A DNA stretch of 64,000 nucleotides from SAR324 cluster bacterium. GTDB lineage: Bacteria > SAR324 > NAC60-12. Positions within the stretch are counted from its first letter, which is position 1. Each line of letters begins with the position of its first letter. Where the stretch lies: contig JACNJW010000049.1 of NCBI GenBank assembly GCA_014382365.1, forward strand, positions 1-64,000. Direction: 5' to 3'. The notes under the pieces are model-generated. The model ran no database searches and had not been told where the DNA came from. It was given only the letters and a program-made list of their open reading frames with translations. Below, piece after piece: positions 52,180 to 60,990 of this stretch. Position numbers and translations under genes: made by a program.

Positions 52180-53442
52180 ATGAAAAACTTAGAACGAGAC
52201 GATCCTCAAATTCTTGAATTAATTTTGCAAGAAGAAGAAAGAATAGAAAACACCATAGATCTTGTCTCATCTGAAACTCATACCCCCAAGTCGATTCTTG
52301 AGGAAATGGGGTCAGTGCTGAATCATAAAACGATAGAGGGTTATCCCGGGAAGCGCTACCACGCCGGTTGTGAGTATGTTGATGTTATTGAAAATCTGGC
52401 TATTGACAGAATGAAAGAACTCTTTCAAGCAGAACATGCGAATGTTCAGCCTCATACAGGTTCGGCTGCCAACTTTGCTGTCTATTTTTCGGCCCTTGAT
52501 GTTGGTGATAAGATTTTAGCGATGAATCTTTCTCACGGAGGCCATTTGACACATGGTCACTTTGCCTCGGTCACCAGTAAGTGTTTTAATTTTCAGCATT
52601 ATAATGTTGATTTAGAAACTGAGTTAATCGATTATGAGGCTTTGGCAGTGCAGGCTAAAGAAGTCAGACCAAAAATGATAGTGGCCGGCGCCAGTTCATA
52701 TCCGAGACTGATTGATTATGAAAGGATGTCGAAAATAGCCAAGTCAGTAGGTGCGTTCCTGTTTGTTGATATGGCACATATTGCAGGTTTGGTTGCCGCC
52801 GGACTGATTCCAAGTCCGGTTAGCTATGCCGACTTTGTTTCATTTACTACATTTAAAACTATGACAGGCGGCAGAGGAGGAGTTATTCTTTGCAAAAAAG
52901 AATATGCTGATGCAGTTGATAAAGCTGTATTTCCGGGAACCCAGGGAACAAGTGCAGTCAGTAATATTGCAGGAAAAGCAACAATTGCGAAACTTGCTAA
53001 AGAAGCTAATTTTATTGATGTACAACGCAAAACTCTTGACAACGCGAAATTGCTTGCTGCAGAACTTGCAGAAAAAAATTATCGTTTAGTTGGTGGAGGA
53101 ACAGATACCCATCAAGTTGTCGTTGATGTTACCACCAAAGGGTTGAGTGGTTCACTAGCAGAAAAAACCCTTGAATCGATAGGAATTATTACTAACAGAA
53201 ACTATATTCCTAAAGATACGGGAAAAAGTGCCAGCGGCTTACGCCTTGGGACAGGCCCAATATCTGTTAGAGGAATCGAAAAGGAAAATGTTATTCAAAT
53301 TGCAAATATAATTGATAAGGCCTTGATGAATGGAGATAATCAGCAAGTGCTGGAAAAATTAAAGACAGAAGTTTCTGAAATATGCAAACAATTTCCTGTT
53401 TACAATAAAACTGATGCAGTTTATAGTAACCGAATAGACTAG
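52180..53442 (+). CDS. Serine hydroxymethyltransferase-like PLP enzyme with altered active site
   Basis: 420 residues from the ATG at 52180. A TTG at 52138 would add 14 unconserved residues. PLP fold type I of the GlyA family: EGYPGKRYHAGCEYVD, PHTGSAAN, DMAHIAGLVAAG and the Schiff-base Lys in FTTFKTMTGGRGG. True SHMT has RYYGGCEYVD and TTTTHKTL. Here the second Tyr (E. coli Y65) is His and the His before the Lys (H228) is Phe, and SENF is SETH. It may be a related aldolase or hydroxymethyltransferase rather than housekeeping GlyA. The gene is followed by a YCII-like gene. Confidence 0.82.
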   Translation: MKNLERDDPQILELILQEEERIENTIDLVSSETHTPKSILEEMGSVLNHKTIEGYPGKRYHAGCEYVDVIENLAIDRMKELFQAEHANVQPHTGSAANFAVYFSALDVGDKILAMNLSHGGHLTHGHFASVTSKCFNFQHYNVDLETELIDYEALAVQAKEVRPKMIVAGASSYPRLIDYERMSKIAKSVGAFLFVDMAHIAGLVAAGLIPSPVSYADFVSFTTFKTMTGGRGGVILCKKEYADAVDKAVFPGTQGTSAVSNIAGKATIAKLAKEANFIDVQRKTLDNAKLLAAELAEKNYRLVGGGTDTHQVVVDVTTKGLSGSLAEKTLESIGIITNRNYIPKDTGKSASGLRLGTGPISVRGIEKENVIQIANIIDKALMNGDNQQVLEKLKTEVSEICKQFPVYNKTDAVYSNRID

Positions 53443-53494
53443 CGTTTCAGTAAATTATTTTTGCAACAATAAATTTTAAAATCAGGAGGTACAA

Positions 53495-53812
53495 TTGGCT
53501 AAATACGTTATTGTTTATCTGGGTGGAAATCAACCAACCACACCAGAGGAAGGTCAGCAGCATATGGCGAAATATATGGAATGGCTGTCAGCATTGGGAG
53601 AATCAGCAATTAGTCCTGCTAATCCACTCAAGAACACAAGTACAGTGAAATCTGATGGAACTGTTAGTTCCGGAGGAACAACGACAATGTCTGGTTACAC
53701 CATAATAGAAGCAGAATCTATGGAGTCAGCACTTTCTACCGCCAAGGCCTGCCCTTTTCTTGAAATTGGAGGTACGCTGGAAGTTTCAGAATTAATGCAG
53801 ATGCCGGGTTAA
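53495..53812 (+). CDS. YCII-related small protein (TTG start)
   Basis: 105 residues starting at TTG with a perfect AGGAGGT ribosome site 6 bases upstream, which decides the start (LAKYVIVY read as MAKYVIVY). It resembles YCII/DGPF-domain ferredoxin-fold proteins of unknown catalytic role, with HMAKYMEWLSALGESAI and GYTIIEAESMESAL as the halves of the fold. It lies 52 bp after the SHMT-like gene and is followed by a clear terminator. Confidence 0.72.
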   Translation: MAKYVIVYLGGNQPTTPEEGQQHMAKYMEWLSALGESAISPANPLKNTSTVKSDGTVSSGGTTTMSGYTIIEAESMESALSTAKACPFLEIGGTLEVSELMQMPG

Positions 53813-53864
53813 TAATTATTTTATTAAAATTCAGGGGCCGAAAATGCTCTCATAAAATATTCTG

Positions 53865-53910
53865 AAAGCTGTCTCGTTCTCACTGTTGAGCGGGACGGCT
53901 TTTATTTTTT
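53865..53910 (+). terminator. Rho-independent terminator
   Basis: AAAGC-T-GTC-T-CG pairs with CG-G-GAC-G-GCTTT (53865 to 53903, with G-U pairs), followed by TTTTATTTTTT (to 53910). It lies 53 bases after the YCII-like stop and would end the 52180-53812 unit. Confidence 0.75.
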
Positions 53911-53947
53911 GAGCTACAATATGGTATTTTCCTATGAGGAGTAGTAT

Positions 53948-54355
53948 ATGATTTGGGCACGTATCAACACAGTCGTCTTTCTATTGTTACTAAACTTTTC
54001 GTTATCGGCCTCTGGTACTGAGCTCCCTCCAAAAATTATGCTGGACGGTATGTCCTTTCAGGGAGAACTCAAGGTGGTAAATGGATTCTTTACATGGATA
54101 AGTGTTGATGACACCATTGTATTCGAAGAAGGTAACTTCTTTTGGAGCTCAGGTGTGGATGGTGGCTATAAACCTGTTCCTTATAAAATTGAGCTAAAGA
54201 ATGCAAAAATAATTTTCACGGTGCACTCTGGTCGTGAAGAAGGAGATTACGTAGATTGGACAGGTTTCTATGATGGAGGATCTCTTGATAACGTTACTGC
54301 AGTTTGGACCAGGGTGGAAAAAATTATTTTTATGATCTTTTGTTGCCACCTATAG
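53948..54355 (+). CDS. Secreted hypothetical protein, possible frameshift near the end
   Basis: 135 residues with a signal peptide (about 1-22, cleaving near SLSASG). The mature part looks like a small beta protein (KIMLDGMSFQGELKVV, VDWTGFYDGGSLDNVTAVW). After VWTRVEK the frame passes six A (54318-54323) and ends in an unusual IIFMIFCCHL. One extra A would read NYFYDLLLPP and continue to a stop at 54379-54381. This suggests a lost base or a slippage site. No family recognised. It follows a terminator and has its own GAGGAG ribosome site. Confidence 0.6.
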   Translation: MIWARINTVVFLLLLNFSLSASGTELPPKIMLDGMSFQGELKVVNGFFTWISVDDTIVFEEGNFFWSSGVDGGYKPVPYKIELKNAKIIFTVHSGREEGDYVDWTGFYDGGSLDNVTAVWTRVEKIIFMIFCCHL

Positions 54356-54448
54356 TGATCTTCAAATTTGTAGCGGAGTAAATTGAGTCAAACAGACTAG
54401 TCTACTCAAGGTTATTGATTTTAAAAGTAATTGCAAAATAGAGAAATA

Positions 54449-54961
54449 ATGATGAACAAAACAATTGCGGTGATTGGCAGTTCGAGGAGAAATGGCAACA
54501 CAGGAAAACTGATTGACTTGATTGCCGCAGATTTGAAAATAGATGTTATTGATTTAACTACAAAAAATATTTCTCCTTATGATTATGATCATCAAAACAT
54601 TGGTGATGATTATTTGCTGTTAATGGATCATCTCTTAAAATTTGAAAATATAATTTTCGTTTCACCGGTATATTGGTATTCCATGAGTGCTCAGATGAAA
54701 ATTTTCATTGATAGAATGTCTGATTTATTGGCCCTTGAAGAATTAAAGGACAGAGGCAGGAAACTTAGAACCAAGACAGGATATGTGGTTAGTACTTCCA
54801 TAAGTGAACAGGTTGAAGATTCATTCATTGACTCGTTTAAAAATACCTTTGCATATTTAGGGATGAATTACGGCGGTTTTATTCATGTTGACTGCAAAGA
54901 TGGTTTTAAACCGGAAAGTTGCCGCAGCGATGTTGAAGATTTTGTAAATAAATTTAAATAA
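54449..54961 (+). CDS. NADPH-dependent FMN reductase / flavodoxin-like oxidoreductase
   Basis: 170 residues from ATG at 54449 or the adjacent 54452. A TTG at 54431 is less likely. FMN phosphate loop GSSRRNGNTGKL near the N-terminus and FVSPVYWYSMSAQMKIFIDR, the second FMN loop and helix. Reduces quinones, azo compounds or FMN in related proteins. It is 12 bp before the alpha/beta hydrolase, so the two form an operon. Confidence 0.83.
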   Translation: MMNKTIAVIGSSRRNGNTGKLIDLIAADLKIDVIDLTTKNISPYDYDHQNIGDDYLLLMDHLLKFENIIFVSPVYWYSMSAQMKIFIDRMSDLLALEELKDRGRKLRTKTGYVVSTSISEQVEDSFIDSFKNTFAYLGMNYGGFIHVDCKDGFKPESCRSDVEDFVNKFK

Positions 54962-54973
54962 TATGGAGAAAAA

Positions 54974-55816
54974 ATGAAACATCAGGAAGGGGTTTTTAAA
55001 GGAGTTCGGGATAACAGCATTTTTTACCAATACTGGTTACCGGATGGAGAGCCAAAAGCAATCTTATTGGTTGTTCATGGACTGGCTGAACACTGTGGCA
55101 GATATATGAACCTAGTCAATTATTTTGTTCCTGCAGGTTTTGCGGTATTTGGACTTGATCACATTGGACATGGGAAATCGGCGGGAGAAAGAGTGTACGT
55201 GGAAAGTTTTGAAGATTATACACAAACTCTCAAAGAATATCTGGCTATGATCCATGAGTGGCAACCGGCAAAACAAGTGTTTTTATTTGGTCACAGTATG
55301 GGTGGCTTAATTGCTGCTGCGTATCTGCTGGAAAATCAGGATGAATTTTCTGGTGTAGTGCTTTCCGGACCAAGTATTAAAGTGCCTGCCAATATCTCAA
55401 AAGCCACTATCATGATTGCAAATTTGCTTTCAATTCTGATTCCCAAAGCAGGACTAGTTAAATTGGAAGCTGATGGTATCAGCAGTGATCCGGAAGTTGT
55501 GGAGGCCTATATCAATGATAATTTGGTGTACTCCGGTAAAACCACAGCACGACTTGGCGCTGAATTGATCAAAACCATGAAAAACGTTACAGCAGAAGCA
55601 GCAAAGATTAGTTTGCCTTTGATGGTTGTGCAGGGTAGTGCAGACATTTTAGTAGATCCCAGTGGTGCCCAGTTGATTTATGATTTGGTAAGCTCTGAAG
55701 ATAAAACAATAAAAATTTATGAAGGATTTTTCCACGAAGTCTTCAATGAACCAAAGCATGAGTTGGTTCTTAATGATATCGGAACATGGCTTGAAAAACA
55801 TCTCGGCACAGAATAA
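54974..55816 (+). CDS. Alpha/beta hydrolase (monoacylglycerol-lipase type)
   Basis: 280 residues. Nucleophile elbow GHSMGG (Ser about 107), acid in GSADILVDPSG and His in GFFHEVFNE, in the order of the catalytic triad. HGLAEHCGRYMNL gives the oxyanion-hole HG motif. The lysophospholipase/monoglyceride lipase subgroup (Hydrolase_4) is the closest. No signal peptide. TGGAGA ribosome site. Follows the FMN reductase gene. Confidence 0.87.
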   Translation: MKHQEGVFKGVRDNSIFYQYWLPDGEPKAILLVVHGLAEHCGRYMNLVNYFVPAGFAVFGLDHIGHGKSAGERVYVESFEDYTQTLKEYLAMIHEWQPAKQVFLFGHSMGGLIAAAYLLENQDEFSGVVLSGPSIKVPANISKATIMIANLLSILIPKAGLVKLEADGISSDPEVVEAYINDNLVYSGKTTARLGAELIKTMKNVTAEAAKISLPLMVVQGSADILVDPSGAQLIYDLVSSEDKTIKIYEGFFHEVFNEPKHELVLNDIGTWLEKHLGTE

Positions 55817-55923
55817 TGCAATAAAGCCGGCAAATAATGACAATTGTGGTGATAAAAATATAAGTCCTGATTGTTGATCAGGTAACATAATTTCAGCATA
55901 ACTGTACTCAATCTTTTCATAAC

Positions 55924-57318
55924 ATGAAAAATTCAAAAAACAAGTTGCCTGCAGCTTCAGAAGGAGAAAGCAACATCTCAGCAATGCGTACGGAATGGGA
56001 GGAAAACAACCATAATTCAAAAACAAGAACAATACTTAAGGAAGATGCCAGTTACTTTCTCAGCCAATCCGTATCCAGTCCCTGTTTATCTGTGATCAGT
56101 AAAGCAGAAGGTGCTTACATCGAAGATACAAACGGTCGTCGTTATCTTGATTTTCACGGCAATAATGTGCATCACATCGGCTACGGTCATCCCAAACTGA
56201 AAAAAGCGATTTCAGAACAAATGGATTCTCTGCCTTTTGCACCGCGAAGATTTGCCTGTGAATCCGCACTTGCGCTTGCAAAGAAACTGGTTGAAATTGC
56301 TCCAGGCGATCTTTCCAAGGTCTTATTCACGACAGGAGGATCGGATGCGATTGAGGTGGCACTGAAAATTTCACGAGCGGCGACCGGTCGGCACAAAACA
56401 ATTTCATTTTGGGATGCCTTTCATGGAGCAGGATTTGGAGCAGCTTCCGTTGGTGGAGAACAACTTTTCCGTTCACATCTTATCGGTCCGCTGCTTTCCG
56501 GAACAGAGCATGTGGCGCCTTTTGCCTGTTACCGCTGTCCATACGGTTATCCAGACCTGAATGGTGAAGCGCAACTTGAAATCTGCCAGACTACCTGTGC
56601 CAATTTTGTCCGCTATGTACTGGAAAAGGAAGGGGATGTGGCTGCTGTGATTGCAGAACCGGCGAGGGCAGTACCATACATTCCACCACCCGGATACTGG
56701 AAAATGGTGAGGCAGGCCTGCAATGATCATGGAACTTTGTTGATCTTTGATGAGATTCCGACTGGTCTTGGCAAGACAGGTAAAATGTTTGCCTGCGAAC
56801 ATGAAGACGTGGTTCCTGATATGCTGGTTTTAGGAAAAGCTCTTGGTGGTGGAATTTTACCTGTTGCTGCCGTACTTGCCAAAGCTGAACTTGATGTTGG
56901 CGGCGAGTTTGCCTTTGGACATTATACTCATGAAAAAAATCCTGTAACCGCAAAAGCCGCCCTGACGACTATTAAAATAATCGAGCAGGAAGGCATGGTT
57001 GAGAATGCTGAGGTACAAGGGAAATATTTGCTTGAAAAACTCAACCTGTTGAAAACTAAACACAGTACAATAGGAGATGTCCGCGGGCGCGGATTATTGA
57101 TTGGAGTTGAACTTGTGCTCAATCAGAAAGAAAAAACTCCGGCTAACGAATTGGCGGAAGCTGTACTGTATCGCTGTCTCAGCAAGGGGCTGTCATTTAA
57201 ACTTACAATGGGCAATGTGATGACGCTCACACCTCCATTGATGATCAATAAAGAGCAAATAGATATAGCTTTGGAAATCATTGAGCAAAGCCTGAGTGAG
57301 GCAGAACAGACACTCTGA
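55924..57318 (+). CDS. Class III aminotransferase-family PLP enzyme
   Basis: 464 residues of the class III (AT-III) fold. DFHGNNVHHIGYGHPKL, FTTGGSDAIEVALKISR, FDEIPTGLGKTGKMF and the PLP lysine in VLGKALGGGILP. The SFLAPRRF-like start and the DFHGNN stretch recall the PbfA group ((R)-1-hydroxy-2-aminoethylphosphonate ammonia-lyase) within this family. No phosphonate gene is present nearby, so that function is only a suggestion. The first 20 residues are poorly conserved; a Met at about 21 (MRTEWEEN) is an alternative start. A small CCTGAT/ATCAGG hairpin lies just before it. Confidence 0.85.
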   Translation: MKNSKNKLPAASEGESNISAMRTEWEENNHNSKTRTILKEDASYFLSQSVSSPCLSVISKAEGAYIEDTNGRRYLDFHGNNVHHIGYGHPKLKKAISEQMDSLPFAPRRFACESALALAKKLVEIAPGDLSKVLFTTGGSDAIEVALKISRAATGRHKTISFWDAFHGAGFGAASVGGEQLFRSHLIGPLLSGTEHVAPFACYRCPYGYPDLNGEAQLEICQTTCANFVRYVLEKEGDVAAVIAEPARAVPYIPPPGYWKMVRQACNDHGTLLIFDEIPTGLGKTGKMFACEHEDVVPDMLVLGKALGGGILPVAAVLAKAELDVGGEFAFGHYTHEKNPVTAKAALTTIKIIEQEGMVENAEVQGKYLLEKLNLLKTKHSTIGDVRGRGLLIGVELVLNQKEKTPANELAEAVLYRCLSKGLSFKLTMGNVMTLTPPLMINKEQIDIALEIIEQSLSEAEQTL

Positions 57319-57354
57319 AATGCGAGAAATGAAAACTAAACAAATGAGGAATTA

Positions 57355-57846
57355 ATGATAAAATTATTATATATTTCCATAATATTGACAGTCAGCTTTT
57401 TGGTTCCATTTGAGTTATTATCTTCGGAAAAGCAGCCGACTGTTCGAATGCGCGTACTGGCCTCTCACATTGCAAATAAAATCGTGACTGCAGCAGTTAG
57501 TGTCTGTGCTAAAAGAGGTTATCTGGTTTCTGCAGCAGTTGTGGACCGAAATGGTAATCTTGCTGCTTTTTTGCGGAACCCACTCTCCGGACCACATACG
57601 ATTAAAGTTAGTCAACGCAAGGCTTACTCAGCTGCAACTCTGAGAGCCTCTACTAAACAAATGGCAGCCAGAAGTGACCTCAATTTTGCACCGGATATTT
57701 TGTTAATTGTTGGTGGAGTTCCAATTAAATTTTCAGGCAAATTTTATGGAGGGGTTGCTGTTGCAGGTGCAAAGCCAGAAATCGATGAAGAATGTGCGCA
57801 GGCCGGAATTGATGCAGTTGCAGATATTATGGATTTTGCAGACTGA
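57355..57846 (+). CDS. GlcG/HbpS-family secreted protein
   Basis: 163 residues with a signal peptide (about 1-23). The GlcG/HbpS domain (KIVTAAVSVCAKRGYLVSAA, VDRNGNLAAFLRN, GVPIKFSGKFYGGVAVAG) binds haem or cobalamin-like ligands, or acts in glycolate-type catabolism, in relatives. It starts 36 bp after the class III aminotransferase, in the same direction, so co-transcription is likely. Periplasmic. Exact ligand unknown. Confidence 0.82.
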   Translation: MIKLLYISIILTVSFLVPFELLSSEKQPTVRMRVLASHIANKIVTAAVSVCAKRGYLVSAAVVDRNGNLAAFLRNPLSGPHTIKVSQRKAYSAATLRASTKQMAARSDLNFAPDILLIVGGVPIKFSGKFYGGVAVAGAKPEIDEECAQAGIDAVADIMDFAD

Positions 57847-57884
57847 ATTTAAAAAACATTATTTAAAGAAAAATCAATAATTAA

Positions 57885-58622
57885 TTATTCCGGTTTTTTT
57901 GCAAGAGATAGAATTTGTTTCCGGACTTCCTGCATTAGAATATCCCGTTCTGCTTCGGAATAATTTGCAGCATCAATTGGAGTTCCAACATGAGCTTCAA
58001 TCTTTTGTCCTAAACTAAAATCCCAACTGTCCGGTGGCATTATTCTTTCCGTTCCTCTAATACCAACTGGAATAATGATCGATTCTGTCTGAATTGCAAG
58101 CATAAATCCACCCTTTTTAAATTCTCTCAGCTTAGCATCGCGGCTCCTGGTGCCTTCAGGTGCAACATAAATCATGACTCCACTCTTCATTTTGTCTTTG
58201 GCAGTTTCCATTGATTCCATTGATTTTTCATGATCAGAACGGTCAATCGAAATAAATTCTGCAGTTTTCATGGCTCTGCCCCAAAGAGGAATCCGAAAGA
58301 GTTCTTTTTTTCCTATCATTCGTAAACTGCTGCCTTCCGGAATTGACATATACAATAACGGAATGTCGTAGTAACTTTGATGGTTACTCATTAAAATATA
58401 ACTGCGTCCGGATTCCAGTTTGAGGGGAGTATTGTTCTGGACTTTGTAGCTGGCCTGAACTAATGTGAGTACTTGTCGGGCCCAGGAGTGCAGCATTTTG
58501 TTGGCTGTCTCTCTGCTCAACATTCCTTTATATGCAGATGTCAGTGCGAGAAAACTTATTCTGAGTGTATAATATATTGCAGAAAAAAGTATCAGGAGTC
58601 TTTTGAAAAAATGTTCTTTCAT
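57885..58622 (-). CDS. plsC: 1-acyl-sn-glycerol-3-phosphate acyltransferase
   Basis: 245 residues, membrane-associated. Catalytic H-x4-D in SNHQSYYDIP, substrate motif YVAPEGTRSRD and GKKELFRIPLWGRAM. N-terminal hydrophobic helix (about 7-28). Forms phosphatidic acid from lysophosphatidate and acyl-ACP or acyl-CoA. Convergent with the GlcG-like gene. No operon partner. plsC is applied by family; paralogues with other acceptor specificities exist. Confidence 0.88.
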   Translation of the reverse strand: MKEHFFKRLLILFSAIYYTLRISFLALTSAYKGMLSRETANKMLHSWARQVLTLVQASYKVQNNTPLKLESGRSYILMSNHQSYYDIPLLYMSIPEGSSLRMIGKKELFRIPLWGRAMKTAEFISIDRSDHEKSMESMETAKDKMKSGVMIYVAPEGTRSRDAKLREFKKGGFMLAIQTESIIIPVGIRGTERIMPPDSWDFSLGQKIEAHVGTPIDAANYSEAERDILMQEVRKQILSLAKKPE

Positions 58623-58812
58623 CCTCTAATGATCGCTCAACATTTGTTTATTCTCAAGTTGGATCTGGATAAAGTACTTTGGGTTAGTCTTAGCTGTTTT
58701 CTTATAAAGTCATAAATAATTTGATTGAATTTGAAAAAATGAATATTATAAGAAATTAATAACAAATTGATACTGATTACATACTTTTAACTTTAACTGT
58801 GGTAGTAGAATT

Positions 58813-58833
58813 AGCACCTTGGTACAAGGTGCT
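58813..58833. promoter_or_regulatory. Perfect 21-bp dyad before the molybdopterin oxidoreductase gene
   Basis: AGCACCTTG (58813-58821), GTA, CAAGGTGCT (58825-58833). A 9-bp perfect inverted repeat centred about 55 bases before the likely start. The close centre (3 bp) suits a dimeric repressor operator better than an RNA hairpin. The divergent gap 58623-58877 otherwise shows no gene. Confidence 0.5.
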
Positions 58834-58877
58834 TGAAATTCTGCAGAGGACATTTTTTACTCTATAATAAAACAATT

Positions 58878-60929
58878 GTGTTAAGCAACGATGACGTCGA
58901 AATAAAGCCCAGTGTTTGTACGCTGGATTGTCCAGATACCTGTAGTTTGTCAGTAAAAACCGATGGACTAAATGTCGTTGAGGTCCGTGGATCAAAGGCC
59001 AATCCATATACAGCAGGTGTAATCTGTAACAAGGTCATGCGTGCTTATCCGGATTATTTGCATGGAGCAAATCGTCTGACTCATCCATTAAAACGGGTTG
59101 GAGCACGTGGTGGATCTCAGTTTGAGCGTATCTCATGGGACGATGCACTCGATCTTGTGCATGCAGGTTTCAGTTCTGCAATTAAAAAGTACGGTCCGCA
59201 AACGGTTATGCCGCTCAATTATGCGGGACCACATGGTGAGCTCGCAGGTGGTTCGATGGACCGTCGATTCTTTCATCAGCTGGGAGCATCCATGCTATCA
59301 CGGGGACACTTCTGTGGTCTCGTTCGAGGATCCGCCTACACTAGCCTTTATGGAACAGCACCCGGAATGCCACCTGAGCAGTTACAGCATTCTGATCTGA
59401 TCATCATTTGGGGTAATAACGTCACCGTTTCAAATCTTCATTTGTCGCGAGTGATTAAAAAGGCGAGGAATGACCATGGTGCAAAGCTGATTGTAATAGA
59501 TCCCAAACGTACGCGGATTGCTGAACAAGCTGATTTGCATATCCAAATAAAGCCCGGTACAGACGTAGTTCTAGCGTTGGCACTGGCCGCTGAACTTGAG
59601 CGGTGTGGTTCACACGACATGTTGTTTGTCAAAAAATGGGTTGATGGCTATGACAGCTATATGGAGAATGCCCGTTTGCATACATCTGAAAAAGTGGAGA
59701 AAATATGTGGCGTTAATCGGGAAACATTTGAGCTGTTCGCAGATTGGTATGCAGCAGCTAAAACAGTCGGAGTCTCAGTTGGAAATGGACTGGAACGTGG
59801 CCAAAGTGGAGGTTCCGGAATTCGTGCAGCAATGTCCCTGCAGGTCCTGACTGGAAATCACGGCCGGATGGGGGCAGGTGTCTTTGCCAAGCCAGGCAAT
59901 TCATTTCCTAAATCAACTGCAAGACTGCAGCGGCCCGATCTAGTTCCTGAAGGAACAAGGACTATCAACATCGTCAATACTTCCGAGGTCTTGCTCGATA
60001 AATCGATGGATCCACCAATCAAGGCCGTGTTCATCTACAACCATAATCCTGTCCTTACGCATCCAGATCAGAATCGAATGCGCCAGGCATTGGAGCAGGA
60101 AGATTTATTTATTGTTGGTGCAGACATAGTGATGACGGATTCTATGGCATATTGCGACGTGGTTTTACCTGCCTCAAGCCATTTTGAATTTTCCGATATT
60201 TATGGTGCCTATGGTCATCATTATTTGCAAAGGGCTGAGCAGGTAATTGCTTGTGTTGGCGAGTCTTTACCCAACACTGAAATCTTTCGCCGTCTTGCTG
60301 GCCGATTTGGATTCGATGATCCGATCTTCAAGGAAACAGATGCTGAACTGATGGATGCAGCATTTACGGAGAACGATTCACGTCTTGGTGAAACCAGACC
60401 GAGTGAGTTTCCTCTGGATCAGGCACTTGCAATGACAACGATGGACGGTGCAGAACTGATTCTTTGTGACACAGTCCTTCCAGGTACGTCATCCGGCAGG
60501 ATCGAACTGTTTAGTCAGGATCTGGAGAAAAGGTTTGGTTATGGCCTTCCGCGTTATGAACCAGTTGAGCGGAAATACCCACTTTCGATAATTTCGCCGT
60601 CGTCTTCTAAAAGAACCAATACGACCTTCGGCGGGTGTACTTTGTCTGATGGGCAGGAAGAAGTGGAGATCAATCCACAAGATGCAGAGATGCGCGGCGT
60701 CTCGGAAGGTGACACGCTACGGATTCACAATGAACGTGGTGAGACTTTGTTGACCGCCAGAATTACCGATGCAGTCATGCCAGGAGTGTTGTATACTCCG
60801 AAAGGTACATGGTTATCCGCCAGTAAAACAGGACAAACCGTAAATGCACTCCTTAATGCGGATCTTCGAACTGATATTGAGGATGGAGCCTGTTACAATG
60901 AGACGTTTTGTGAAGTCAGCAGTATATAA
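58878..60929 (+). CDS. Molybdopterin-dependent oxidoreductase (DMSO reductase family)
   Basis: 683 residues from a GTG at 58878; a TTG at 58833 would add 15 residues but lies inside the dyad. The N-terminal [4Fe-4S] motif is CTLDCPDTCSL plus a later Cys (VICNKV). The bis-MGD domains follow (IWGNNVTVSNLHLSRV, IDPKRTRIAEQADLHI, VLPASSHFEFSDIYG, and a C-terminal molydop-binding domain at about 590-683). It is a cytoplasmic type without a Tat signal. It resembles oxidoreductases annotated as formate dehydrogenase-like or thiosulfate reductase-like, but the substrate cannot be told. No partner subunit is adjacent. Confidence 0.83.
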   Translation: MLSNDDVEIKPSVCTLDCPDTCSLSVKTDGLNVVEVRGSKANPYTAGVICNKVMRAYPDYLHGANRLTHPLKRVGARGGSQFERISWDDALDLVHAGFSSAIKKYGPQTVMPLNYAGPHGELAGGSMDRRFFHQLGASMLSRGHFCGLVRGSAYTSLYGTAPGMPPEQLQHSDLIIIWGNNVTVSNLHLSRVIKKARNDHGAKLIVIDPKRTRIAEQADLHIQIKPGTDVVLALALAAELERCGSHDMLFVKKWVDGYDSYMENARLHTSEKVEKICGVNRETFELFADWYAAAKTVGVSVGNGLERGQSGGSGIRAAMSLQVLTGNHGRMGAGVFAKPGNSFPKSTARLQRPDLVPEGTRTINIVNTSEVLLDKSMDPPIKAVFIYNHNPVLTHPDQNRMRQALEQEDLFIVGADIVMTDSMAYCDVVLPASSHFEFSDIYGAYGHHYLQRAEQVIACVGESLPNTEIFRRLAGRFGFDDPIFKETDAELMDAAFTENDSRLGETRPSEFPLDQALAMTTMDGAELILCDTVLPGTSSGRIELFSQDLEKRFGYGLPRYEPVERKYPLSIISPSSSKRTNTTFGGCTLSDGQEEVEINPQDAEMRGVSEGDTLRIHNERGETLLTARITDAVMPGVLYTPKGTWLSASKTGQTVNALLNADLRTDIEDGACYNETFCEVSSI

Positions 60930-60990
60930 ATATTTAGTTGTTGTATAATTGACTGTTATTAATGAAATGAATTGAAAGTTGAATTTATCT

